Below, one piece after another: positions 1 through 6,899 of a stretch of DNA of 8,341 nt (position 1 is the stretch's first letter; each line of letters opens with the position of its first letter). Location of the stretch: contig DATDAH010000344.1 of the NCBI GenBank assembly GCA_036525535.1, positions 1 through 8,341 on the forward strand, given 5' to 3'. The position numbers were made by a program, and so were the translations under genes. The notes below the pieces were generated by a model that had not been told where the DNA came from, made no database searches, and worked only from the letters and a program-made list of their open reading frames with translations. The DNA is from DATDAH01 sp036525535. Lineage in GTDB: Bacteria; Actinomycetota; Acidimicrobiia; Acidimicrobiales; DATDAH01.

Positions 1-1
1 C

Positions 2-1453
2 GGCGACCGGGTCGCCTCCCTCATCGAGAACTCGGCCGAGGCCGTGCTCGTCTGGTTCGGGATCCTGTGGGCCGGCGGCGTGGCCGTCCCCGTGAACACC
101 GCCTACAAGGGCGAGTACCTGCGCCACCAGCTCACCGACTGTGGGGCGCGGGCCCTGGTCGTCCAGGCCGACCTGGCGGAGCGGGCCGAGCGGGTGGTCC
201 CAGAAGTAGCAGCCATCCAGCACGTCGTCGTCATCGACGGCGACCCCGGAGCTGGTCGCTTCGGCTCGGCCACGACGCACGCCTGGGCCGACCTCCTCGA
301 CGGCCCGGAGTGCGAGCCGGTCGCCGCCGCCCCGAGCGACCTGGCCACCTTCGTCTACACGGGCGGCACGACCGGACCGTCCAAGGGCTGCATGCTCAGC
401 CACAACTACCACCAGGTCCTGGCCCGCCAGATCGGGGCCTGCTGGAGGCGCACGGCCGACGACGTGGTCTGGACGCCGCTGCCCATGTTCCACTTCAACG
501 CCATCGTCACCGCCGTCGTCGGCTCACTCCTGTTCGGCGGCTCCGGTGCCATCTCCAGCCGCTTCTCGGTGTCCAACTTCTGGCCGGAGATGAACCGGAC
601 CGGCGCCACGATCACCTCGACCCTCGGGACCATGGCCTACCTCCTGGCCCACGACGAGGACCGCCCGGAGATGCCCCTGGCGGGCGGCCCCGAGGCCAAC
701 ACCTCCCTGCGCCTCCTCGGGGCGGCCCCGATGCCCGAGGAGGTCGACCGCATCATCCGCAGCCGCTTCGGCATCGACACCTTCAGCGGGGCCTACGGCC
801 TGACCGAGGCCTCGCTGGTGTCGTGGCAACCACCGGGCGTGGACAACAAGGCGAACGCCGCGGGGGTCATCAACGACGAGTACTTCGACGTCCGCGTCTT
901 CGACGACGACGACCACGAGCTGCCCCGGGGCACCGCCGGCGAGATCGTGCTGCGGCCCAAGCGGCCGCAGTCCATGTTCGAGGGCTACTGGGGTCGGCCC
1001 GAGGCCACCGTCGAGGCCAGCCGCAACTGGTGGTTCCACACCGGCGACATCGGCCGCATCGACGAGGACGACTTCCTGTTCTTCGTGGACCGCAAGGCCG
1101 ACTACCTGCGCCGCCGGGGCGAGAACATCTCCAGCTTCGAGGTGGAGCGCATCCTGATGGGGCACGGCGCCCTGGCCGACGTCGTGGTCCACGCCGTGCC
1201 GTCCGAGCTGGGCGAGGACGACCTGAAGATCAGCGCCACCCTGCGGGTCGATGCCACGCTCCGCGAGGAGGATCTCTTTCGCTGGTGCCAGGACGAGCTC
1301 CCCTACTTCGTACTCCCCCGCTACATCGAGTTCCGAGAGGAGTTGCCCCGCAACCCGGTGGGCCGGGTCCTGAAGCGAACCCTGCGGGAGGAAGGGGTCA
1401 CTGCCGACACGTGGTCAGTCGACGACGCCGGGATCGAGATCGAGAAGCGCTGA
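2..1453 (+). CDS. Acyl-CoA synthetase / AMP-dependent acid-CoA ligase, 5'-truncated by the window edge
   Basis: The visible protein is the C-terminal ~483 residues of a class I adenylate-forming enzyme, which activates a carboxylic acid with ATP and transfers it to CoA. The frame is open to the window edge: residues encoded from base 2 read GDRVASLIENSAEAVLVWFG, a conserved N-terminal stretch of the family, so the GTG at 44 is internal and the true start lies upstream. Visible motifs are the phosphate-binding loop YTGGTTGPSKG (356-388), the A5 motif AYGLTEAS (from 791), the A7 motif HTGD (1037-1048), and RRRGENISSFEVE in the hinge region (from 1109). The GENISSFEVE hinge recalls CaiC-like or 'ATP-dependent acyl-CoA ligase' members; the substrate cannot be read from sequence. 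The A10 site, where a GK lysine is usual, reads NPVGRVLKR, so arginine (1364-1366) replaces the catalytic lysine. The following genes concern sugars, so no functional link is evident. Confidence 0.93.
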   Translation, partial: GDRVASLIENSAEAVLVWFGILWAGGVAVPVNTAYKGEYLRHQLTDCGARALVVQADLAERAERVVPEVAAIQHVVVIDGDPGAGRFGSATTHAWADLLDGPECEPVAAAPSDLATFVYTGGTTGPSKGCMLSHNYHQVLARQIGACWRRTADDVVWTPLPMFHFNAIVTAVVGSLLFGGSGAISSRFSVSNFWPEMNRTGATITSTLGTMAYLLAHDEDRPEMPLAGGPEANTSLRLLGAAPMPEEVDRIIRSRFGIDTFSGAYGLTEASLVSWQPPGVDNKANAAGVINDEYFDVRVFDDDDHELPRGTAGEIVLRPKRPQSMFEGYWGRPEATVEASRNWWFHTGDIGRIDEDDFLFFVDRKADYLRRRGENISSFEVERILMGHGALADVVVHAVPSELGEDDLKISATLRVDATLREEDLFRWCQDELPYFVLPRYIEFREELPRNPVGRVLKRTLREEGVTADTWSVDDAGIEIEKR

Positions 1454-1500
1454 CCTGCCGCTCCGGCGCGCCGACGCACGAGTTGCGTCGTGACAAAGGA

Positions 1501-1528
1501 CCTTCGGCGGTGTTCGCCGCGCCGAAGG
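1501..1528 (+). promoter_or_regulatory. Perfect 9-bp-stem inverted repeat between the ligase and pgmB
   Basis: CCTTCGGCG (1501-1509) is exactly complementary to CGCCGAAGG (1520-1528), with a 10-nt loop. A smaller nested pairing, GGCG (1506-1509) with CGCC (1515-1518), is also possible. No T-run follows, so it is not a classical intrinsic terminator, although it could still end ligase transcripts. It sits 16 bases before the GTG start of the HAD gene, where a promoter or operator is expected. AAAGGA at 1495-1500 runs straight into the left arm. The left side, GGACCTT, weakly resembles half of a DosR box (GGGACTTT-AGTCCC type), but the right half does not match well. Role undecided between operator, leader hairpin and terminator. 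Confidence 0.4.
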
Positions 1529-1544
1529 CTGGCACGCTGACGTC

Positions 1545-2282
1545 GTGCCTTCCCTGGACCATCGTGATGTGGACGCCGTCATCTTCGACGTGGACGGCGT
1601 GGTGACCGACACGGCCCGCATCCACGCCGACGCCTGGACCGCGGTCTTCGACGATCTCCTCCGCCGCCGCGCCGACACCGGGTCCGAGCTCGCGCCCTTC
1701 ACGCCCGACGACTACCTCGCCTACGTCGACGGCCGCTCCCGTTTCGACGGCGTCACGACCTTCCTGGCCTCCCGGGGGATCGCGCTGCCCCACGGCTCGC
1801 CCGACGATCCTCCGGGCAACGACACCGTTTACGCCGTCGGCAACCGCAAGGACCGCTCGTTCGTCGATCTGATCCTGCGGGACGGCGTTCAGGCCTTTCC
1901 GGACACCGTCGGCCTGATCGAGCGGCTGGCCGAGGCCGGCATCGCCGTCGCCGCGGTGTCCGCCAGCCGGAACACGGGAGACGTGCTCCGTGCTGGACAC
2001 GTCATCGACCGCTTCGCCGTACGGGTCGACGGTGTCGTCGCCGATCGGCTCGGGCTGGCGGGCAAACCCGATCCCGCCCTGTTCCTCGAAGCCGCCCAGC
2101 GCCTCGGCGTCCGCCCCGACCGTGCGGTCGTGGTCGAGGACGCCCAGGCCGGCGTTGAAGCCGGCCGCCGGGGCGGCTTCGCCCTGGTCATCGGTGTGGC
2201 CCGGGCCGGGAGCGGCGAGGCCCTGGCCGAGCACGGCGCTGACGTCGTCGTCGCCGATCTCGACGCGGTGGACGTTCGATGA
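1545..2282 (+). CDS. pgmB: Beta-phosphoglucomutase-family HAD phosphatase/mutase
   Basis: Predicted cytoplasmic enzyme (245 aa) converting beta-glucose 1-phosphate to glucose 6-phosphate through a phospho-aspartate intermediate. HAD motif I is FDVDGVVTDTA at residues 14-24, with Asp15 the expected nucleophile and Asp17 the general acid/base. Motif II is SASRN (139-143), the motif III lysine is Lys174 in GKPDP, and motif IV is Glu198-Asp199 in VVEDAQAGVEAG, ending in a loop typical of beta-PGM. The cap lies at about residues 25-110 and includes YVDGRSRFDGV (60-70). It is longer than the ~221-aa Lactococcus enzyme, mainly from a stretch near residues 82-105 (HGSPDDPPGN... NRKD) that I associate with the larger actinobacterial form, including the N-terminal part of OtsB1. 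The GTG at 1545 has no good Shine-Dalgarno site, so leaderless translation or a start at GTG 1569 is possible. Its stop overlaps the GH65 start, which supports a joint role. Function inferred from family and context. Confidence 0.9.
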   Translation: MPSLDHRDVDAVIFDVDGVVTDTARIHADAWTAVFDDLLRRRADTGSELAPFTPDDYLAYVDGRSRFDGVTTFLASRGIALPHGSPDDPPGNDTVYAVGNRKDRSFVDLILRDGVQAFPDTVGLIERLAEAGIAVAAVSASRNTGDVLRAGHVIDRFAVRVDGVVADRLGLAGKPDPALFLEAAQRLGVRPDRAVVVEDAQAGVEAGRRGGFALVIGVARAGSGEALAEHGADVVVADLDAVDVR

Positions 2283-4702
2283 CGCCGGGCGACCGGGCCC
2301 GCCTGGTCTTCGAGGGCTACGACCCCGCGAGCGAGGGACAGCGTGAGGCGCTGTGCAGCCTTGGCAACGGCTATCTCGCCACCCGGGGCGGGGCGCCGGA
2401 GTCGACCGACGACGGCGTCCACTACCCCGGAACCTATGTGGCGGGGGTCTACAACCGCCTGGTCGACGCCGTCGACGGCCACCAACTCGACCACGAGAGC
2501 CTGGTCAACCTGCCCAACTGGGTCCTCTTCGAGTTCCGCACCGAGGACGGGGCCTGGTTCTCGATGGACCGGACCGAGGTGCTCGACCACACCCTGACCC
2601 TCGACATGCGGCAGGCCCAGTTGATCCGGGAGCTTCGGTTCCGGGATGCCGCGGGGCGGGTCACCAGCGTGACCCAACGCCGCCTGGTCCACCGCAACGA
2701 ACCCCACCTGGCGGCGATCGAGACCACCTTCCGCCCCGAGGGCTGGTCGGGAACCGTCGAGGTGCGCTCGATCCTCGACGGCGCCGTCGAGAACAACGGC
2801 GTCGAGCGGTACCGCGCCCTGGGACGGCGCCACCTCCGGGTCGAGCGGACCTGGGCGCCCGCCGAGGACATCGTGGCCCTCGTGGCCGAGACGACCGACT
2901 CTCGCATCCGGATCGCCGAGGCCGCCCGCACCCGGGTGCTGGGAAGCCTCGGACGGATCGAGCGCTTCCTCGATGACGGCGACGGGCACATCGGTCACCG
3001 TCTGGTTCTGCCCGTGACCGACGGTCAGGAGATCGTGGTCGAGAAGGTCGTCACCATCTACACCTCCCGGGACCAGGGCATCTACGAGCCGGGCGACCAC
3101 GCCGTCCGCCACGTCGCCTGGGCCTCGGGCTACGACGACCTGGCGGTCAGCAACACCCGGGCCTGGGCCCACGTCTGGCGCCGCACCGACATCGAAATCG
3201 AGGGGTCCGAATCACTGGCCCGGGGCCTGATGCTGCAGTTGTACCAGTTGCACCAGGTCATCTCGAAGCACACGACGACCCTGGACGTGGGCATACCCGC
3301 TCGCGGGCTGGTCGGCGAGGCCTACCGGGGCCACATCTTCTGGGACGAGCTCTTCGTGTTCCCCTACGTCAACCTCCGGGTGCCCGAGCACGCCCGGGCG
3401 CTGCTGATGTACCGCTTCCGCCGCCTCGACGAGGCCCGGCGCCGCGCCCGGGAGGCCGGCTTCGAGGGCGCCCTCTTCCCGTGGCAGAGCGCATCGAGTG
3501 GCCGCGAGGAGACTCCCCAGGCCCATCTCAACCCCCGCTCGGGGCACTGGCTGCCCGACCACTCCCGGCTCCAGAGGCACGTCAACTCCGCCATCGCCCA
3601 CAACGTCGTGCGCTACCTCGACGCCACCGATGACCAGGACTTCCTCTCCTTCAGCGGCGCGGAGCTCATGGTGGAGATCGCCCGCTTCTGGGCCAGCGCG
3701 GCGACCTACGACCACATCGAGGATCGGTACGAGATCCATGGCGTGGTCGGTCCTGACGAGTATCACGAGGCCCTGCCCGATGCCGACCACCCGGGCGTCG
3801 ACAACAACGCCTACACCAACGTGATGGCGGCCTGGGTCCTCTGGAAGAGCGGCGAGATCCTCGATCGCCTGGACGACGACCGCCGCGAGGAGATCGTGGC
3901 CAAGCTGGCGATCACCGCCAAGGAGCGGGAGCGCTGGGACGAGATCAGTCGCCGGATGCGGGTCTGCTTCCATGACGGCGTCATCAGCCAGTTCGAGGGC
4001 TATGAGCGCCTCCACGAGCTGGACTGGGACGCGTATCGGGCCCGCTACGGCAACATTCAACGCCTCGACCGGATCCTCGAGGCCGAGGGCGACACGGCCA
4101 ACCGCTATCGCCTGTCCAAGCAGGCCGACGTGCTGATGCTCCTCTACCTGTTCTCGCCCAGGGAGGTGGGCGAGCTGTTCGATCGGCTGGGCTACGTGGT
4201 CGACGAGGCCTGCCTCGACCGCACGATCGACTACTACCTGACCCGGACCTCGAACGGGTCGACCCTGAGCCAGGTGGTGCACGCATGGGTGGTGGCCCGA
4301 CGTGACCTCGCGCAGTCCTTCGACGCCCTCTGTGACGCCCTCCGGAGCGATCTCGACGACACCCAGGGCGGAACCACCGCCGAAGGCGTCCACATCGGCG
4401 CCATGGCCGGAACCGTCGACCTCATCGAACGTTGCTACACGGGGTTGACGATCCACGACGACGCGGTCTGGTTCGACCCGGCCGTCCCGCCGGAGCTCGG
4501 CCCCTACTCGTTCAACCTCCGCTTCCGGGGCAACTGGCTCGACGTGCGGGTCTCGGCCGCGGGCATAGCGCTCGAGGCCCATGGCCACAACCGACCGGTG
4601 CCCATCGGCTTCGACGGCGAGGTGAGCGACCTCGCGCCGGGTCAGCGCCGGGTACTGGCGAGGACCTTCGACCCTGGAATCGGCACCGACGGCATGGTCT
4701 GA
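2279..4702 (+). CDS. GH65 family glycoside phosphorylase (trehalose/maltose/kojibiose phosphorylase type)
   Basis: 807-aa cytoplasmic enzyme expected to cleave an alpha-linked glucose disaccharide with phosphate, inverting to beta-glucose 1-phosphate, the substrate of the upstream mutase. The N-terminal beta-sandwich (about 1-270) opens with the characteristic LGNGYLATRGG and HYPGTYVAGVYNRL. The (alpha/alpha)6 barrel (about 310-700) contains HIFWDELFVFPY (His352, Trp355, Asp356), the catalytic acid Glu494 in VVGPDEYHE, and KQADVLMLLYLF (from Lys614). The Ser/His-rich segment GSTLSQVVHAW (Ser661, Ser664, His668) lies where phosphorylases of this family bind phosphate, favouring phosphorolysis over hydrolysis. 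GVHIGAMAGTVDL (around His705) precedes the C-terminal beta-domain. ATG 2279 overlaps the mutase stop (ATGA), with a weak GGTGGA site at 2267-2272. The N-terminal motifs look closer to the OtsB1 C-terminal part than to Rv3401 (from memory). The exact disaccharide is not decidable; trehalose is favoured by the LpqY-like gene nearby. Confidence 0.92.
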   Translation: MTPGDRARLVFEGYDPASEGQREALCSLGNGYLATRGGAPESTDDGVHYPGTYVAGVYNRLVDAVDGHQLDHESLVNLPNWVLFEFRTEDGAWFSMDRTEVLDHTLTLDMRQAQLIRELRFRDAAGRVTSVTQRRLVHRNEPHLAAIETTFRPEGWSGTVEVRSILDGAVENNGVERYRALGRRHLRVERTWAPAEDIVALVAETTDSRIRIAEAARTRVLGSLGRIERFLDDGDGHIGHRLVLPVTDGQEIVVEKVVTIYTSRDQGIYEPGDHAVRHVAWASGYDDLAVSNTRAWAHVWRRTDIEIEGSESLARGLMLQLYQLHQVISKHTTTLDVGIPARGLVGEAYRGHIFWDELFVFPYVNLRVPEHARALLMYRFRRLDEARRRAREAGFEGALFPWQSASSGREETPQAHLNPRSGHWLPDHSRLQRHVNSAIAHNVVRYLDATDDQDFLSFSGAELMVEIARFWASAATYDHIEDRYEIHGVVGPDEYHEALPDADHPGVDNNAYTNVMAAWVLWKSGEILDRLDDDRREEIVAKLAITAKERERWDEISRRMRVCFHDGVISQFEGYERLHELDWDAYRARYGNIQRLDRILEAEGDTANRYRLSKQADVLMLLYLFSPREVGELFDRLGYVVDEACLDRTIDYYLTRTSNGSTLSQVVHAWVVARRDLAQSFDALCDALRSDLDDTQGGTTAEGVHIGAMAGTVDLIERCYTGLTIHDDAVWFDPAVPPELGPYSFNLRFRGNWLDVRVSAAGIALEAHGHNRPVPIGFDGEVSDLAPGQRRVLARTFDPGIGTDGMV

Positions 4703-4709
4703 TCGGTGG

Positions 4710-5129
4710 ATGGAAAGCACCCCCCGGGGCCGCCGCTTGGTGGCGATCGCCGAGGAGGAGTGCTGGCGGCTCGTGTCCACGCGGCGCTGGGGCCGCCTCC
4801 TCGTCGTGGTGGCGAACCATCCCGAGCTGTTCCCCGTCGATCACCTGGTCGACGGTCGCAGCTTGCTCGTGCGCACCGAAGAGGGGACCAAGCTGCGGGC
4901 CGCGCTCGGGGCCCGAGTCGGCTTCGAGGTCGACGAGGTCGACGACGACGCCCGGCTGGGCTGGACCGTGATGCTCGCCGGCTACGCCAACGAGGTCTTC
5001 GACACCCGTGAGCTCGAGCTCGCCGAGATCGACACCGACGAGGCCGTGTGGACCGGTGACCGGGTCCACTGGCTGCGCATCGTGCCCTTCAAGGTCAGCG
5101 GGCGACGCCTGGTCGCGCTCGCTTCCTGA
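4710..5129 (+). CDS. Pyridoxamine 5'-phosphate oxidase-like / flavin-F420 split-barrel (FDOR) family protein, Rv0080-like
   Basis: 139-aa single-domain protein with no signal peptide or membrane segment. Its layout matches small actinobacterial PNPOx-like proteins such as Rv0080: an N-terminal helix ending in EEECWRLVS (15-23), then WGRLLVVVANHPELFPVDHL (27-46), RTEEGTKL (55-62), GFEVDEVDDDARLGWTVMLAGYANEV in the middle, and a C-terminal HWLRIVPFKVSGRRL. The usual PVN(Y/H) signature reads PVDH here, an Asn-to-Asp change at residue 44. Such split barrels bind FMN, F420 or heme-like ligands; which one, and whether it has enzymatic activity, cannot be read from sequence. It starts 7 nt after the GH65 stop, implying co-transcription and probably coupled translation, since the only G-rich sequence (GGTGG, 4705-4709) abuts the ATG. 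A GTG at 4740 is a less likely start. A direct role in sugar metabolism is not obvious; a redox or stress accessory is the likelier reading. Confidence 0.82.
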   Translation: MESTPRGRRLVAIAEEECWRLVSTRRWGRLLVVVANHPELFPVDHLVDGRSLLVRTEEGTKLRAALGARVGFEVDEVDDDARLGWTVMLAGYANEVFDTRELELAEIDTDEAVWTGDRVHWLRIVPFKVSGRRLVALAS

Positions 5130-5218
5130 CCCGCTCGAGGGCAACCGAGTCGGACCGCGAAGAGCGCGGGCGGGGGCGGCGGCGAGGCCCGACTTGGCGG
5201 TCACCGGGCCGAGGCCTT

Positions 5219-5240
5219 GACCGGTCCGCGAGGATCGCGG
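5219..5240 (+). promoter_or_regulatory. Two adjacent palindromes covering the ribosome binding site of the GH13 gene
   Basis: GACCGGTC (5219-5226) is a perfect 8-bp palindrome. It abuts CCGCGA-GGA-TCGCGG (5226-5240), 6-bp perfect arms with a 3-nt centre. The second contains GAGGA (5230-5234), the only plausible Shine-Dalgarno site for the ATG at 5243. The arrangement could be a repressor operator or a small mRNA hairpin hiding the ribosome binding site. Further upstream, GGCCCG (5186-5191) and CGGGCC (5205-5210) form another 6-bp inverted repeat, without a T-run. In this GC-rich setting short palindromes arise by chance, so the call is tentative. No convincing -35/-10 pair was found in this 113-bp gap. 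Confidence 0.3.
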
Positions 5241-5242
5241 GA

Positions 5243-6853
5243 ATGACCGCCGACTCGAGCCCGCCGAGCGAGCAGGACGGAGTCCCGTGGTGGCGCGAGG
5301 CGGTCATCTACGAGATCTACGTCCGCAGCTTCGCCGACGCCGACGGCGACGGGCTCGGTGATCTGGCCGGCATCCGGTCCCGGCTCCCGGCCCTGGTGGA
5401 GCTCGGGGTGGACGCCATCTGGCTGACGCCGTTCTACCCCTCGCCGCAGGCCGACGGGGGCTACGACGTCGCCGACCCGTGCGCCGTTGACCCGCGATTC
5501 GGCACGATGGCCGACTTCGACGCCCTCCTGGCCACTGCCCACGAGCTCGGCCTGCGCCTGCTGGTCGACATCGTGCCCAACCACACCTCGGTGGAGCACC
5601 CCTGGTTCCGCGCCGCGCTGGCCGGTGGTCCCGGGAGCACCGCGCGGGACCGGTACTGGTTTCGACCCGGTCGGGGCCCGGCGGGTGACGAGCCGCCCAA
5701 CGACTGGCAAAGCGTCTTCGGCGGCCCGGCGTGGACCCGCATCACCGAGCCCGAGGGTCAGCCCGGCCCGTGGTACCTCCACCTCTTCGCCCCCGAACAG
5801 CCCGACCTCGACTGGACCCGGACCGAGGTCCGGGACGGGTTCGAGTCGAACCGGCGCTTCTGGCTCGACCGGGGCGTCGACGGGTTCCGCATCGACGTCG
5901 CCCACGGGCTGGTCAAAGACCCCGAGCTGGCCGACATCGCCGGCCGCTTCGCCCACGCGGGAGTGGCCGCCGAGGGCCACCCCCACTGGGACCGGGACGA
6001 GGTCCACGACATCTACCGGGGCTGGCGCCGCCTCATCGACACCTACCCGGGCGACCGGATCTTCGTGGCGGAGGCCTACCTCGGCAGTGCGCGCCGCCTG
6101 GCCCGCTACGTCCGGCCCGACGAGCTGCACACCGCCTTCAACTTCGACCTCCTGCTGGCCCCGTGGGGCGCCACCGCCCTGACCGACGCCATCGACGAGA
6201 GCATCACCGGCCTGACCGAGGTCGGGGCCACGCCGACCTGGGTGCTCTCCAACCACGACATGGTGCGTCACGTGACCCGCTACGGCGGCGGTGATCTCGG
6301 CCGGCGCCGGGCCCGGGCCGCCATCCTGCTCCTGCTCGCCCTGCCCGGTGCGGCCTACCTCTACCAGGGCGAGGAGCTCGGTCTGCCCGAGGTCACCGAC
6401 CTGCCCGACGACGCACGGGAGGACCCGACCTTCCTCCGGTCCGGCGGACGAGAACAAGGCCGCGACGGTTGCCGGGTCCCGGTGCCGTGGGCCGGAGACG
6501 AGCCGTCGTACGCCTTCGGACCGGGCCCGGCGGCGTGGCTTCCCCAACCGGCCGACTGGGCGGCGCTGAGCCGGGAGCGGCAGGCCTCGGACCCCGGCTC
6601 CATGGTGGAGCTGTACCGCTCGGCGCTGGCCCTTCGCCGGGATCTCCCGTCGCTCGGCGCCGGCCCCTTCGCGTGGGTGGAGGGTCCGCCGGAGGTCATC
6701 GCCTTCCACCGGGGGCCGGACTTCACCTGCGTGGTCAACGTCGGCGACGACGCCGTGGCCCTCGACGCGACCGGCCGGATCGCGCTGGCCAGTGGCCCCC
6801 TTGTGTCTAACGGATCGCTCCCCGGGGTAACGGCGGTCTGGCTGACCAGTTGA
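5243..6853 (+). CDS. GH13 alpha-glucosidase (oligo-1,6-glucosidase / alpha-glucosidase group)
   Basis: 536-aa cytoplasmic retaining glycoside hydrolase predicted to release glucose from the non-reducing end of short alpha-glucosides. It opens with WWREAVIYEIYVRSFADADG, typical of the alpha-glucosidase branch. Conserved region I is DIVPNH (Asp109-His114). The signatures NDWQSVFGGPAW and QPDLDW mark the oligo-1,6-glucosidase-like group. Region II is GFRIDVAHG with nucleophile Asp218 and Arg216; the acid/base is Glu277 in FVAEAYL; region IV is SNHD with Asp339. All three catalytic carboxylates are present. The residue after the nucleophile is Val219, which in this group has been linked with alpha-1,6 preference (alpha-1,4 enzymes often have Ala or Thr), a weak hint only. 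A C-terminal beta-domain ends in PGVTAVWL. No signal peptide, so its substrates must be imported, fitting the transporter genes that follow. TreS and amylosucrase are less likely because their region II differs and the length is that of alpha-glucosidases. Confidence 0.92.
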   Translation: MTADSSPPSEQDGVPWWREAVIYEIYVRSFADADGDGLGDLAGIRSRLPALVELGVDAIWLTPFYPSPQADGGYDVADPCAVDPRFGTMADFDALLATAHELGLRLLVDIVPNHTSVEHPWFRAALAGGPGSTARDRYWFRPGRGPAGDEPPNDWQSVFGGPAWTRITEPEGQPGPWYLHLFAPEQPDLDWTRTEVRDGFESNRRFWLDRGVDGFRIDVAHGLVKDPELADIAGRFAHAGVAAEGHPHWDRDEVHDIYRGWRRLIDTYPGDRIFVAEAYLGSARRLARYVRPDELHTAFNFDLLLAPWGATALTDAIDESITGLTEVGATPTWVLSNHDMVRHVTRYGGGDLGRRRARAAILLLLALPGAAYLYQGEELGLPEVTDLPDDAREDPTFLRSGGREQGRDGCRVPVPWAGDEPSYAFGPGPAAWLPQPADWAALSRERQASDPGSMVELYRSALALRRDLPSLGAGPFAWVEGPPEVIAFHRGPDFTCVVNVGDDAVALDATGRIALASGPLVSNGSLPGVTAVWLTS

Positions 6854-6895
6854 CTTCTGGGGCAAGCCCGCCTTTGATGGTCAGTACAGAGGGGG
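6850..6895 (+). promoter_or_regulatory. Candidate promoter, flanking inverted repeat and strong RBS for the sugar-binding lipoprotein gene
   Basis: TTGACT (6850-6855, overlapping the GH13 stop codon) is a good -35 match. A 17-nt spacer leads to TTTGAT (6873-6878), a 4-of-6 match to the -10 consensus. CTGACCA (6842-6848) and TGGTCAG (6878-6884) are exact inverted repeats that bracket this promoter and could be operator half-sites or the base of a loop. GAGGGGG (6889-6895) is a strong Shine-Dalgarno sequence 4 nt from the ATG at 6900 and supports that start over the internal ATG at 6915. The strong RBS suggests the lipoprotein is made in larger amounts than the upstream enzymes. Confidence 0.4.
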
Positions 6896-6899
6896 ACGG

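Noticed and set aside
44..46. GTG as the ligase start
   Set aside because: The frame stays open upstream to base 2 and encodes conserved family sequence (GDRVASLIEN), so the start is outside the window.
1501..1545. Classical rho-independent terminator after the ligase
   Set aside because: The hairpin is real but is followed by CTGGCACGCTGA, with no T-run, so only a regulatory-hairpin call is made.
67..1605. 512-codon + strand frame overlapping the acyl-CoA ligase and the pgmB start
   Set aside because: Its translation is Arg/Pro/Gly-rich with no motif, while the overlapping frame carries all ligase motifs.
4706..5011. Overlapping frame starting GTG 4706
   Set aside because: Low-complexity Arg/Gly product. 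The frame from 4710 encodes a recognisable PNPOx-like domain.
5217..5245. TTGACC as a -35 box for the GH13 gene
   Set aside because: A normally spaced -10 would fall on the ATG itself and does not resemble a -10 hexamer.
1889..6865. Long open frames on the minus strand (e.g. 3212-4780, 5201-6865, 1889-3172)
   Set aside because: They lie opposite strongly supported genes, have repetitive Arg/Gly/Val/Pro-rich or low-complexity composition and no recognisable domain. This is the normal shadow of GC-rich codon use.
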